NCBI GenBank assembly: GCA_023313575.1
Contig: JAJTTP010000006.1
Location: forward strand, 310,001-374,000
Length of the DNA stretch: 64,000 nucleotides
Direction of reading: 5' to 3'
DNA from: Eutypella sp. D-1
Taxonomy: Eukaryota > Ascomycota > Sordariomycetes > Xylariales > Diatrypaceae
Shown here: in pieces, positions 36,643 to 48,095 of the stretch
Layout: each line of letters begins with the position of its first letter
How positions within the stretch are numbered: the stretch's first letter is position 1
Made by a program: the position numbers and the translations under genes
Notes under the pieces: model-generated
Databases searched by the model: none
Told to the model about the DNA's origin: nothing
What the model saw: the letters and a program-made list of their open reading frames with translations, nothing else

Positions 36643-38671
36643 TCACCTAGGAGCTCCCAATGCCCGTCCGGGACCAACCCTGCACAGCGGCCCATTCTGC
36701 GTCGGTAGTCCGTCCTCGGTGATGACCGCCCAGTCCTCGCTGCCAACAGTGGTGGCGGCATAGAATAAGCCCCAAGGGTCCGTGTCCCGCTTGATCCGTA
36801 ATAGCTTCTCATAATTGCTCCCGAAGAAGGCTTGTTGGAAGTCAGGTTCCTGCACGTCAGCCTCGTTGAAGTAAGCACCGGCCTTGGGTGACACGGCTCT
36901 CCACATTTGCATCTGGGCGTCAAGGCGCGTGTGTGCCTCATTGAATGCGTCGGGCGACAAGCCCCGCAGTGCCGTATTATCGAATAGATCAGCATGCATG
37001 ATGGCATTGCGGAATGCCGGATTCACGGCACTAGAGCGGCCCGGGTAACCTGCAACTTTCTCTGTTGGCGCCATGTGGATGCCATGGAAGGTATAGCCAG
37101 CCTCGACGCTCCCGCGGATCGCCAGTTGCGTGGCCGCGAAAAGCGCCGCATCTTTCTCGGGCTCAAAATTCGCTCGTGGGAACAGCCGGCTCGCGAATCG
37201 CGAATTTCCCGGCGCGTCGCCTACGCCGCGGTTGCCCGGGCCCCAATTTGAGGCTCGCGCCGGCTTAGGATTAGTCACGCGAATCGCGATCGAGTTCAGA
37301 TCATCATATAACGGCTGGACGAAGTCAAAGAGCTCCTGCTCTGATAATCCAGGAATCTCGATGTCGGTACGTAGGCTAAAGCCGCCGTCGCGGCCACCCG
37401 CGGACTGTACGTAGCTATACGCGGTACCCCCATTGTCGACAATCGCTGTTCCGAACTTGTGGTATAAATCGAACCCGCGCCAAAACACCTCGGTTCCGTT
37501 GGGGTCTGAAGAGGTCGACGAGAATGAGAGTGAAGAGGCCAGCACTTGGGTGCTGGGGTGGGCCTTGATCACCGCGGATGTCACAATACCGTAGGTGCCT
37601 ATGTTCGTTATTCTCAGTCAAGACTCATTGACATGGTGATAATTTTGGAGACTGTCATAGCTTGAGAACGTACTTCCGCCACCTCCACGCAGAGCGTAGA
37701 AGAGGTCCGTATTTTGGTCCACGTCGGCAGTGAGGAATCTTCCGTCCGCAGTAACGACGTTAATTGAGAGGGCCTGGTCGGCGCCGAGGCCGTACTTGGA
37801 AGCAAGTGCAGAATGCCCGCCGCCGGTTATCCAACCACCGAAAGCGCCGACGGTGTAACCCCCAGCGACCAGCACCGTCATGTTGTGGCTGTCCATCTGG
37901 TCGAACATTTCCCAGCTCTCGATTCCAGAACTAACCCGGGCAGCCATTCCGGCGTACTCGCCGATAGTGTACTCAGGCAAGAATTCAAAGTCTTTCAGCC
38001 AGTGAGTCCAGACACTAATGCTACCAAAGCCGACAGATCGCCCAAGGAAATCGTGACCGGAGTTCCTATAGCAGTCACTAGTTTTCAGATTTTATCCACA
38101 TATCTAAGCAATTGCTTGATGTTGCCACTCACTTAATCACCAGCCGCAAGTTCTTGTTTCTGGCGAAGTTAACAGCGATCTGGATATGCTTGACTGTCGT
38201 GGCATTTACAACATAAACCGGAAAGCCTCCCTGTGTACAGCTCAGTCCATCAGCCGACGCTGTCGCGAAGCAGGTGTCTCCCTCGGGCCATGCTGTCAGG
38301 ACGGTTAAGGGGTCGTCGATATAGAATCGGGAGCGGCTTGCATTACGCAAGAGGAAATTGCATTGCGCCTGGTCTTCATATGGCCCCTCGTAGCAGGCCG
38401 CAGCTGCGGGAACAGGCTTGAGCAGGATACCGCCCAGTGAGCTGTTCAATCTCGCCCACTCATCTTCGAGAGGCCATCCTTCGGAACCTGGGTATGCTTT
38501 GCAGTCGGGCCCATCACCATGTGCGGTTGAGTGGTCACCGAATTCGATTGCGGAGAAATCGCCGATTTCCGCTTCCGTAAGCTCATCGGACTCAAAAGGG
38601 AAATTAACCGTCGCCACTGCCACCTTTACGAGAAGCGGGAAGAGGATGAAGGCAAGAATGTTTCGTCGCAT
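36643..38671 (-). CDS. Secreted FAD-linked oxidase, berberine-bridge type
   Basis: Three exons, 38133-38671, 37674-38065 and 36643-37598, give 628 residues. The signal peptide MRRNILAFILFPLLVKVAVA is followed by a PCMH-type FAD-binding domain: VKHIQIAVNFARNKNLRLVIK, then NSGHDFLGRS, where the flavin-linking region is expected, and GGWITGGGHSALASKYGLGAD, the dinucleotide-binding part. ALRGGGGSTYGIVTS closes the domain. The berberine-bridge-like C-terminus shows NYEKLLRIKRDTDPWGLFYA. The family oxidises alcohols or carbohydrates, or acts in secondary metabolism; the substrate is unknown. No biosynthetic backbone gene is nearby, so a metabolite role is not supported here. Length is typical for fungal members. 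Confidence 0.93.
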
Positions 38672-40734
38672 CTTGAATTTCTGGCTGGTGGTCTAAAGTT
38701 GTGATCGCACCAGTAGTGAGCGTTACCCATATGGGCTTTTGGCCCAAGTTATAGCTAGAAACCACTATTCCAGGCCGTTCTTGTCGGACATTCTTCAACT
38801 AGCGATATAACTTGTTTGCATAGACGACCTGCACATAAGATCTGTCGAGCGGCTGGATCATCTCCCGAGGCACCGTGCTCGCAGGAGAGGTAAGACGCCA
38901 TAGACGCGCACGACGAACCAGATCGCAAATCGCAACGCCCAGTCCCGCGCACCCGGGCGCGGCGTGCAGCGTGGAAGTACTCGGATCTCCAACATGCCCG
39001 TAAGGGGAAAACGTCTGACCATAAAATGCGATGTGTATCGTGGAAGTAGTCTAGACGTAGGCGGGTGATGGCTGATGCGAATGGCGTATGCATTAGTCAG
39101 ATGCGCCATTATATCCGCTGTTGACTTGGAAGCGAACTGTTGCAACGCTGGGTGATGCGGACTCCAAGATGCATACCAGGATGGGAAATAAATTAATCAA
39201 CGGCTCCGTACACCTGGGAATTATAAAGCTTATGCTTGCGGTTGGATGATATAACGGAGGATGGTATAGGGTGCCATTGCATTTGCATGCATGTAAAGCC
39301 CACACGGCCCCTCCAGGATATGATGCCAAGAATGGAAGGTTCTCTTATTCAACAGGTTCTTGCCGCAAGTAGCGGCAGAACCCTGTCCCCAACTCCACTC
39401 GCACCTTCAGGACCCAACAATTCCACAGGGTTTTCTTATCTTTGAAGTTGCCGAACATCACAAGGAGCATGGAGGCGAGGGTATTCCGACGGCATAGAGC
39501 AGGCAGTCTAGTAACTATTGGCCATATTCAGGAGGAGGGACTCCCCAGCTGTAGGTCAGAAGCAGATTTCGACTTGTTGTGAGTGTCATATTAGTCATCA
39601 TCCAAGAACCCCTTTTCCGCCCCACTCAAATTCCTTTAGTGAACCAGGACTCGGTTAGGGGCAGAACAACGCGAAGCATCCAATATAAGGCCCTTTCTCA
39701 AGTCAGAATTGCTGTAACTATCACTTTCTTCCAACATATTACCACGTTTGAAGCAGGTTAACCTTTCATTATTACACGAGTCATCAACCACCCCTATCTC
39801 CGACATCCAACACAAATTCAACAAGCTTGTGATCCAATTCGGATACTCGTTAAACACGCCGGTAAATGCCAAAACGTCTGACCTATTTCACCCAAATAAT
39901 ACTCTCCGTGGTTTAGGTTTCAGATTTTTCAAATTCTATAAACTGGATCTTGTTCGAAAATGAGAGATGGTTAGAAGTTGTGGGTCTACATAGAAGATAG
40001 GTTGTAGACATCCGCGACACTCGGAATATCATCTCAGTCCACTTAATCCTAGTCTGCAGTCTTCAAGGGAAGGTGTGCCTTAGTGATGGCGATGGTTGGG
40101 CGGATGTCCACTGTGACGTATTAGTTCAGGAACATAGTGTTATTCACTCGCTGAGTCTGATACTGCTTGGCTGGATAGTCGCATGTATATAGGTGCTTAT
40201 AAATGGACATCCCTATTCGATGAAGTGTACGCTTCAGAAAGGAAAGGAAGTGCGCACCCAGGGCGGCTTCACCATACCAGGGTTTAAGTACCTATGGCAC
40301 AGTAGTTACTTTATCAGGCCCCTAGATGTGGATTAATAATTTCCCATCATGTGCCCATGAACACTATTTGTAGTTGTGTCACTGAAGCTGCCTATTACTG
40401 TAGTTAAGCAATCACTTCGATACGTAGAATTGTTGGCCTATTCTCTGGCTTCCCACCCTTTAATCAAGGAGTGTCGTCTCGAAATGCTTACTTAGCGATG
40501 ATGTTACGTCTTCTCTGAAGACACACAGAGTACCAAAGGTCCGAACCGAACTTCAGTTTCCAGAAAATACTATTCATGAAGCCTTTGATCTTCATGATGT
40601 TCCCCATCATGGATGTCTACATACTTACTGGGCGGTATCTTTGGACCGTCTCATCAGCGCCGCTGTAGATATTAATAGTTGAGATAACCTTTGGTGCGCA
40701 CCTCTCCCCCACCCCCCATATTGGTGCCCCTTGA
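38672..40734. other. Intergenic
   Basis: About 2 kb with only short, unconvincing open frames. No repeat ends were recognised. Confidence 0.45.
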
Positions 40735-41263
40735 GATCGTAACACGATCTTAGTGGACTTACTCCTGAAGGCTGGTTCCCGACTTAACGTAGTCGGGCTG
40801 GACGACTGTGGAGTATTGCACCACGCGGCCTTATCAATGCAGCTAGAGTCAATCGAACTTCTCCGCCAGGCCCGGATCAAGGGAGTTGGCCAATATATGG
40901 CCAATAATCGTGGAGAAACACCACTCGCAGTGCTGGATCGACGGATTTATATGCCATTTTATGAATTTGAGCCCGGGGAGAGGCGACCTGCCGACCAGGA
41001 GGTCTGGGCGTTCAGACAACTCAATGATAAAACCCGCAAGCGGAACGCGGAGAATATGGGCTCAAGCTTAAGGTATGGGCCACAGAGTTCCATTCAAATA
41101 GCCACTGGGGAGTCTAAGATCGCCATTTCAGAGTCGGAAAATGACGGCGACAGGGGGGAGGTCTAGAGATTTGGAGTCCGATGACAGCGGAAATGAAGAA
41201 CTCTTTGACGACAAAAAGTCTGGTAATGGTAGTTCGTCCATCTTAATCACATCACAGCCTTAG
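40735..41263 (+). pseudogene. Decayed ankyrin-repeat gene fragment
   Basis: The open frame starts after a stop with no ATG near its beginning. It carries about two ankyrin repeats (DLLLKAGSRLNVVGLDD, CGVLHHAALSMQLESIELL, then NRGETPLAVLD), followed by a charged tail. The frame stops at 41166, just after a run of six G (about 41153-41158). In the neighbouring frame an acidic, serine-rich reading continues without stops to TAG at 41261-41263, so a one-base slip in the G tract is likely. The 5' part of the gene is missing. Its end lies five bases from the stop of the dioxygenase gene on the other strand. Confidence 0.5.
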
Positions 41264-41268
41264 AACAC

Positions 41269-43098
41269 TCAAACCATGAGAGCAATATGCTTTAATTCAC
41301 TGTGTCCCAATAAGTTAGCCAGTAATTCCAACCCGACGCGCATCCACGCACCCCCGCTCAAGCCACGCTTCTCAACAGGTGTCATAGAGGAATCGCGGGC
41401 CATAAATGGAAAGAAGAAGAGAGAGAGGAATGGGGGAACAAAAATACATACTTTTGGACCTGCTCGCCGACCTTCATGGGCGGATACTCCGCCTCGCGGC
41501 CCTCGTCGCGGCCGAGGTCCCGCTGGCGGGCGCGGACGGCGCGGGCCTGCTCGGCAAGGTGTGGGATGGGCGCCAGGTCGAAGTCGCTGCCCAGGTGCCA
41601 GAAGAAGGTGCTGCTGATACGGATGAGGGGGCGGTCCGGGAGTGCTGCTTGCCGTCGCGCCACTGTGTCCAGCGTTTGCTGGTTCACCACTACCTCGTGG
41701 TCTGCTTGGTGGTTAATACAGGTTACTTACACATACAGAATGGAGGGGCAATGGAATTGCCGCATCGTCCACTTAAAGTAAGTACTCACTAGAGCATTAT
41801 TAGCACATACGAATGATTCTTATAAACGCTCATTTAGAAATAGCACATACCAGCCTGCTTTGATAAGTCCCCCGGTGAGATGCTCTAGTTGCTTCCCGGC
41901 TTGTACAAGCAGGTAGTTGCCCTCGGGGATTTTGACCGGGATCTTTTTGCCCGTGTTACGCGCCCAGATGTCTAACACCACCGTTAGCACCCTGTACATT
42001 TTCAAAGGGGGGCGGGGGGTAGGGCCCAGGTAACTGAAGGCGATGAAGGCTGCCATGTTATCAATCTAGCGTTAAACACTCACTACGGCCACGTTAGGAA
42101 GAGTTCATTAAGAAAAAGAAAAGATGGGCGTGTACATACCGTAAGCCAGGATACCGCGACCGGCCATGAATGGTGAGGAAGTTGAGGTCTGTGTGGAAGC
42201 CGGCAAGGATCGTATCCTTTTCGCCATACTTAACGAGGTCTGAGGCAGTGGGAGCTAGGAGGTGGGGCCTAGGTTCGAGTATAAGTACACCGTTCACTTT
42301 CCACCGAACACCTTGTCGGTATCGGCAATGAAGAGGTCTCGTGGGCCACTTACCCGTACTTTCCCGCGTCAGTAAAGGTCTCGGCGGGCAGACCCAGGCC
42401 GACGGCGGCCATCTGCGCGAGTCCCGAGACGCTTGCATTTGAATCGATGTCAGCATTTTAACACACCAGATAAGGTTTATAGACTACAAGGCCAGGGAAG
42501 GCAATGAAAGGGGAGGAGTGGTTGGGGCACAGAAAACGCACGCGCTCTTCATGGCGGACCCCCAGGTAGTCATAACAGGGGTCCAACGCTCGCGAATAGC
42601 CGGGTCACGAGGGACGACGTTCTCAGCATTGAGAGTGGGAAATTTAGTCTCGAAGGGCTTGGCGGCATCGCCATCATAGTCGGGCATACTCCAAAAGAAG
42701 CGGCACTTGGGGTCCGGACTGTGGGCAGAGATGTCGAGGGGCCGCTCGGCAGGGTCGAGGCGGGCGATGACGTCGAGGCAGGGCTCGTCCACGGCGCACT
42801 TGGGCTTCTCGGTGTTTTCAAGGGTGACACCAACCTGGAAGCCGAGCTCGGGCCTCTCGTCCTCTCGCAGGGCCGTCGCCGGCTGCGCGAAGTAGTCCTC
42901 CAGCAGGTCCAGGAACGTCGTGTTATCTTCTTCCGAAACCCGTGAGTCGTGCAACACCAGTGCTCCGTACGTGATCAGCGCCTGCGCGGCCTTCGCGCAC
43001 TCCTCCGCTCGCGCGGCCTCCGCGGACGGGTCCTTGGCTAGGAAAACATCTAAGTCGATGATCGGGAGGTCCATAGGCAGGTCTTGCGTTTCTGGCAT
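41269..43098 (-). CDS. 2-oxoglutarate/Fe(II) dioxygenase-like gene, possibly broken
   Basis: Coding blocks on the minus strand: 43098 to about 42544, about 42435 to 42354, about 42269 to 42142, about 41971 to 41860, about 41715 to 41434, and a last short exon ending at 41269 (NELKHIALMV). The N-terminal block MPETQDLPMDLPIIDLDVFL is typical. The iron site is visible as GFHTDLNFLTIHG (His-x-Asp), with the distal histidine expected near EHLTGGLIKAG or the HEVVV block. RSRYPGL and NYLLVQAGKQ also match. Four junctions splice normally. Two junctions, after SRYPGL and after IKAGW, are one base out of frame with the expected GT-AG pair. Rescue splices exist: an earlier acceptor before GGTGCTAACG, and GTGCTA to CGAG. 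It could also be a recent pseudogene. Confidence 0.65.
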
Positions 43099-44457
43099 AT
43101 TGATGGATTTGCCGTGTTGTTCTTGGAATCCCCTTTCTCTTCCCACTTATGAAGTTGGTCGCTATGGTAGTCGCTTGCGTTGCCCACGGGTCACGAGTGC
43201 GGTTATCGCACTAGAAAAACAAGTGAAGGAGATTGCGCCCTGAAAGTAAGGGTTCGATGGAAAAGAGGCACGGTAAATCACTAATGTATACGAGAGAACA
43301 GGTAGAGGAAGAAGGTGGGAAATGACAATGTTCTTGTTTATATCGAACCATCTATTATCATACAAAAAACCATAAATATCATGTGAACTCCTCAACATCC
43401 ACCCCTCCATCCACCTATCATCCACCAGAGATAATACTTTATGTACCGAAAGTAGAACAAATAACTTACACCCATCCCACTGACCAAAATCCGGATGGCC
43501 CCACCAAATACGGCCTAGCGCTGGCATCGACGAATAAAGTCGAGAGGCTTTCAATCTCCCCTTCTAGAACTTCATTCGATTAGTCCAAGTGTACCCAAAA
43601 GTACAGGTAGATCGAGCGGTCCAAAGCTCCTTCCCTAGGGTCGTCCACATCCCCAATCCCCACAGTTACAGAGGAAAAGGAGGGGTGGCAGTGTTGGTTT
43701 CAGGTAAGCCGTTCAAAAGTTAAGGACGCTACTAGTAAGTAAGTATACACACCATACTAATTGGGAAGCTGTGATTTGTTCGCTACAACACATATCCGAA
43801 GTACAGCAGTTGCAATTGTTATAAGCCCGGGTTGCTCCGCCGATAACCGTCGGGTGTACCGAATAACTTCCACTGCAAACAAGATATCCATGGATGGTAA
43901 CAACATGTGGGTGCACTTGCGCATGCATGTACGGAGACCTCGGGATGATAGGACTCGGCTTAATTTGGAGAACAAGATGAAAATCTCTGCTTACGAATGT
44001 ACCATCATGCCATCCAAAAGGGTCGAAAAAAACGCAACTCTTTTTTTGGGAGGAAGCAAAGAAAGCAAGTTCGCTACTGTGTATTCGTAATTGTCCATCC
44101 TCCGGCACAACCAAGCCCTCTAAAAGAAGCCGCCCTTGACCCTTCTACCTGCGCACGGAAAACGTAATAGACCTAGCGCCAAAACTCCACGCATCTTGTT
44201 CTTGTTTCCCAGATGGAACTCCAAGCCCATCCCCTGTCTTTTTTGTCATAAGGTATCCAGAACACATTAATGAACCCCAACCTCTTCCGGAGAACCCCGA
44301 AATTAACAACACTAGATTAAATCAATGCTTCTTCAACCTCCAGTCCGATACACTAGAAAATTATGAGGTGCATTTGAAAAAAAAAGAGGCACGAAAAATC
44401 ACCCGTGGACCCGGCAGCGCATATGCTTGTCTCCGTGAGACAACAACTGCCATTCGC
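43099..44457. other. Intergenic
   Basis: About 1.36 kb between two minus-strand genes. No gene is recognised. Confidence 0.5.
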
Positions 44458-45982
44458 TTAATACGCAATGTCGCGCTTGGCAGGGATAGGAGGCGGCGGC
44501 TTCTTCGCGCGGCTAGGGGGCGGCGGGGGCGCCTTCCTCATGCCTGCTCCTGCACCCGCTGCCGCGGCGGTGGACAGCGCGTTGTTACTGGCGGTCCGGC
44601 TCAGGCTGCCGTAACTAGTGGCGGGACTCTCGGCGCGGTCGTAGTCGGGGCTGTTGCTGCTGCCGGTGGTATCGTAGCCGCCATCGGCGAAGACGTCGTT
44701 CGTGGACACGCGGCTTACCGGCCTCAGGTTACCGCGCAGCGAACCTATGTTGGTCGGCGGCGGCAGCGGCGTCTTGCTGGCCCGTGACGATGCGACTCCG
44801 CTATCCGGCGGCAGAGGCGGCGGCTCCCGGTACGACGCCGACTGCGCCGAACTATACGTCGATGTCCGACTGATGCCCGGCCGCGCCGGTGGCTCGGGTG
44901 TAGACGCGTTGCTCCCGCCAAAGCGCCCGGATCGGATGGGCATAGGCGGGGGCTCGGGCGATGCCTCTTCCTCGTAAATATCTTGGCGTACGGTCATGCG
45001 ATCCGAGTACGAGCGGGCTGTGTTGCTCCTGGAGCGGGTCTGGCGCCGCGACAGGCTGTAGTCGGACCGGGAGCCGCCGTGGTGCTGCCCCTGTCCGGCG
45101 GTCCATTCCTGCCGAGTGCGGCGCAGCTCCTCGACGCAACGCTCGTGGTAGTCGAGTTCGGCATCGAGGAAGTTTGTCAAGTCGTTGATCGCCTCGGATT
45201 CGGCCTCCTTGATGTCCTGCATCCTCCGCAGCACGTCCTCGCTCGACTCCTCGTATTTGGCCTTCGCGGCCCGGAGCTCGTCTTCGAGTCGGAAGTCTTC
45301 CCGCTTATTCTTCTGCACCTTGGCGGTAGCGGCGTCGTAACCAAGCCGTCGGTTCTCAAGCTTCTTGCGTGCGGCCTAAGAGGGGTGATGTGTTAGACTG
45401 GGCCTGCGAGATGACGTAGAACAAGCGACAAACCTGGTACTCCTTCATCATGGCTAGCTGGCGCTCTAGCCCCTCAAGCCAATACGATGAAGCATTGACG
45501 ATGTACGACTCCTGAATTCCAGCGATCCGCTCATTTGCTCTACCCATAGCTGTTGGTAATAGATTAGCCGCCGTCACAAACCAAGAGTTGGGGGCGTGAG
45601 TGGCTTACAGATCAAGCAGGTGCCATATTCCGAGTCCGGCTCGAAATCCTCGCCGTGGGCCATCATCGTCCGTCCAAGGAAGCTTATTGGCAGCCCCTTA
45701 TCCTTGTCATCGTGGGCCTCGCACCGCTTCGACATCGATTTTGTGTAGGCGTTCATAGACTTGTGCATACGCTCCATGCCTGTTCGTAGTCAGTTTCCAT
45801 TAGCGAACAAGTACATTGCTAGCCCAGTAGAGCTTGGAATTCGATTCCTTACCGTCATGGCGCAAGGCTATTTCGGTCTCCAGCGATTTGAACTCATCTG
45901 TCTGGTTCGTCCTCGTGTCGTGTCCCATTTTCTCGCCAGCCCATTGGAAGGCGCGGTCCATCTTCTTCTTGGTGAAATTCAT
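44458..45982 (-). CDS. BAR-domain protein with proline-rich tail
   Basis: Four exons, 45853-45982, 45609-45779, 45434-45549 and 44458-45375, give 444 residues. Residues 1-245 form a BAR domain of the fungal endophilin/amphiphysin-like type: MNFTKKKMDRAFQWAGEKMG, RHDGMERMHKSM, FLGRTMMAHGEDF, GRANERIAGIQESYI, LAMMKEYQAARKKLE and a long charged helix ending DVLRRMQDIKEAE. The dimer would sense or bend membrane during endocytosis or vesicle formation. The C-terminal 190 residues are Ser/Pro-rich with PPPMP, PPPLPP, APPPPPS and KPPPPIPAK, likely SH3 ligands; no SH3 domain of its own is present. Helix breaks and charge pattern are normal. Confidence in the BAR call is high. Confidence 0.92.
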
Positions 45983-47537
45983 CTTGGCGGCTTCGTCTTT
46001 CTCTCTTTTTGTTAAACAGCTTTCTCGGCTTCACACGACAAAAAGACTTGTTTCCCCAGGAAACTTAATAATATTATGAACGAGGGTGTGGAAGTTGGTA
46101 GTTTTAACAAGAGTAGATGGGCTCTGAAAGAAAGGGGCGGGAGGGGACGGTCTTTTTACACGAGGGACAGCTCGTGTTGAAAGTTGATACTACAAGTAGA
46201 CCACCCCAGATCGTTCGTTTTTAGCGTATAACCGTCGTGAGTGGCTGTGCTGGAACCCTTGAACTTGCCCGATGCGGAACTGGTACCAGAGTGCGATTAG
46301 CCCGTTCCAGAGGGAGGGTTCTCCAGAGGGTCCAGGGGCGGCAAGGGGCCAAGGGGGGTTGGCGACGGTGTGTAGTGGATGTTGGTGGTGTGGGAACCCA
46401 GATTGCCAGGCGCTACCTAAACAAGCAAGACAAGCAATTAAGGTACGTTTCGTTGTATTATGTAGATGATGTCCAGGAACGTATCGTATTGTAGATCAGG
46501 GCTCTCCCCTGAATATTGGACCGAGATTGCAGCCCAGCCAGCGATACTCCTCCAGTCCTGCTAGTAGACTAGCAAACTAGTCAGGTAATGCGCACAGGTA
46601 TGGGGTTTGATATGGAGGGGACGATCGCTGTGATTGTCACACCAGATTCCGAAGCCGCCGGTCGGCCGGTGATGGTGATAATGAGAAGATATTTCGGTAC
46701 TTCTAGAACTCCTACTGTATCGGGGAGTTATAAAAGTGACTAAGACTTAGGTAGTGTTCGTACTCCAAGCGATGCACGTAATCGGCCCAGAGTTAAGGAG
46801 GTAAGAAAGCCAATATTCCCAGCCAAAAGGACAGGAGAGTTTCCTCTTTGTCCTGAGACGGTAAGTCGATCCAGCCCAACAACTTGAACAGTAAACCTTG
46901 TTAGTCGAACCAAAAACGAATACGATTTTTAGTCAACGCCCGAGGGTTGTGCAAAGTGGCAATGTCGGTCTACGGACCAACAACTATGGATAGGTTGACA
47001 GGCTGGTGAGTGCTCGTCGCTTGAGAGCGTCATACAGAGCCTAAGTGGTTGGGGGGTTGGCCTGAATGGTAATTGGTTCATTCATATAAGAAGGTGGTTT
47101 ACAATGATTGCGTGTCAACTAATAGTGGTTTGCATTAAGGCAAGGTAGCTAAAAGTTGGCTAAGCAACTAGCAAATAAATGCTGTCGTCTCTTCGTTGTT
47201 TCTCCGGGACTAGAGATGCAGGAAAGGACTTTATGATGCTCGAATACTCTTGGCTTTTCGGCATGAATATAGATAACCTTGGAACACTCAAGGAAAGGTG
47301 GTTGGAGATGCAAGTTGTCCTTCTTTGTTATAGGGAGTCGTAACACGTGCTCTGTATTATACATACATGCCTATATCGACCTCGGGACGGTACACTCCGT
47401 TTTAGTAGAGGGGGTATGTATGTATACATTCACTGGTATGCAAGATAAAGGGACCCCTAAAATCTTGAATTCAGAGACACACCAAGCGCTTATTGGTCGA
47501 AAGATCGTCAAAACTTCTATTTCGGGAAGTTAAACTT
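45983..47537. other. Intergenic
   Basis: About 1.55 kb upstream of the BAR gene. No gene is recognised before the inverted-repeat element. Confidence 0.5.
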
Positions 47538-47539
47538 TA

Positions 47540-47645
47540 CAGTATTCATAACTGCGCAGGGTCGATATTTTATCTGCGCAGGGCATTAACCGCATTCGGA
47601 TGGATGCCCCACCCACCCATTTTGTATTGGCAGATCCTCCAACGT
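47540..47645 (+). repeat. Left terminal inverted repeat of 554-base element
   Basis: It matches the reverse complement of about 47990-48093. Differences are scattered single bases, for example CGGATGGATGCC here against TGGATGGATACT in the other arm. Confidence 0.8.
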
Positions 47646-47768
47646 CATGTATGCCCATCACATTTTCTACGTTAGGTTTTTCGAATAAAATATAGGTTAT
47701 TACCATTTAAATAGGTTTACGCCCGGGCAATCGTGGCTATAATAGCTATAACGGCTGCAATAACTTAA

Positions 47769-47800
47769 TGGCTCAGTGGCTCAGTGGCTCAGTGGCTTAA
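47769..47800. repeat. Short tandem GGCTCAGTG repeat
   Basis: Three head-to-tail copies of a 9-base unit with degenerate neighbours GGCTTAATG, inside the 554-base element. Confidence 0.7.
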
Positions 47801-47989
47801 TGGCTTAATAAGTCTTTTTACCCACCCCACTGTAGCCACTGTAGCCACTGCACCTATAACAGCTATAACAGCCATAGCAGTCAGGGCCTAAATAAGGCTA
47901 TAATAGTTATCGCTACTGCTATAAGCTTATATTTAAGAATAGCTTTATTTAATTCTTAACGTAAGTTCTATCTGGTGATCTTGCATATA

Positions 47990-48093
47990 AGGGGAGAATC
48001 TGGCCATACAAAATGGGTGTGTGGAGTATCCATCCAAATGCGGTTAATGCCCTGCGCAGATAAAATATCGACCCTGCGCAGTTATGAATACTC
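47990..48093 (-). repeat. Right terminal inverted repeat of 554-base element
   Basis: Mirror of the left arm; ends at C before the TA duplication. The terminal base differs from the left end (C versus G in the same orientation). Confidence 0.8.
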
Positions 48094-48095
48094 TA

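Larger units (their letters stand above)
47540..48093. mobile_element. Non-coding inverted-repeat element (MITE), TA duplication
   Basis: The left end CAGTATTCATAACTGCGCAG and the right end, read in reverse complement as GAGTATTCATAACTGCGCAG, match over about 100 bases with few differences. Each arm repeats the word CTGCGCAGGG twice, about 25 bases apart. TA flanks both ends (47538-47539 and 48094-48095). The 554-base body has no coding frame and is full of CTATAACAGC and GGCTCAGTG words. The CAGT start and TA duplication fit the Tc1/mariner superfamily (pogo/Fot1 type), so it is probably moved by an autonomous relative elsewhere. Confidence 0.8.

Noticed and set aside
39748..39963. Short plus-strand frame in the 2 kb gap before the ankyrin remnant
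   Set aside because: No ATG context, splice sites or domain that would support it.
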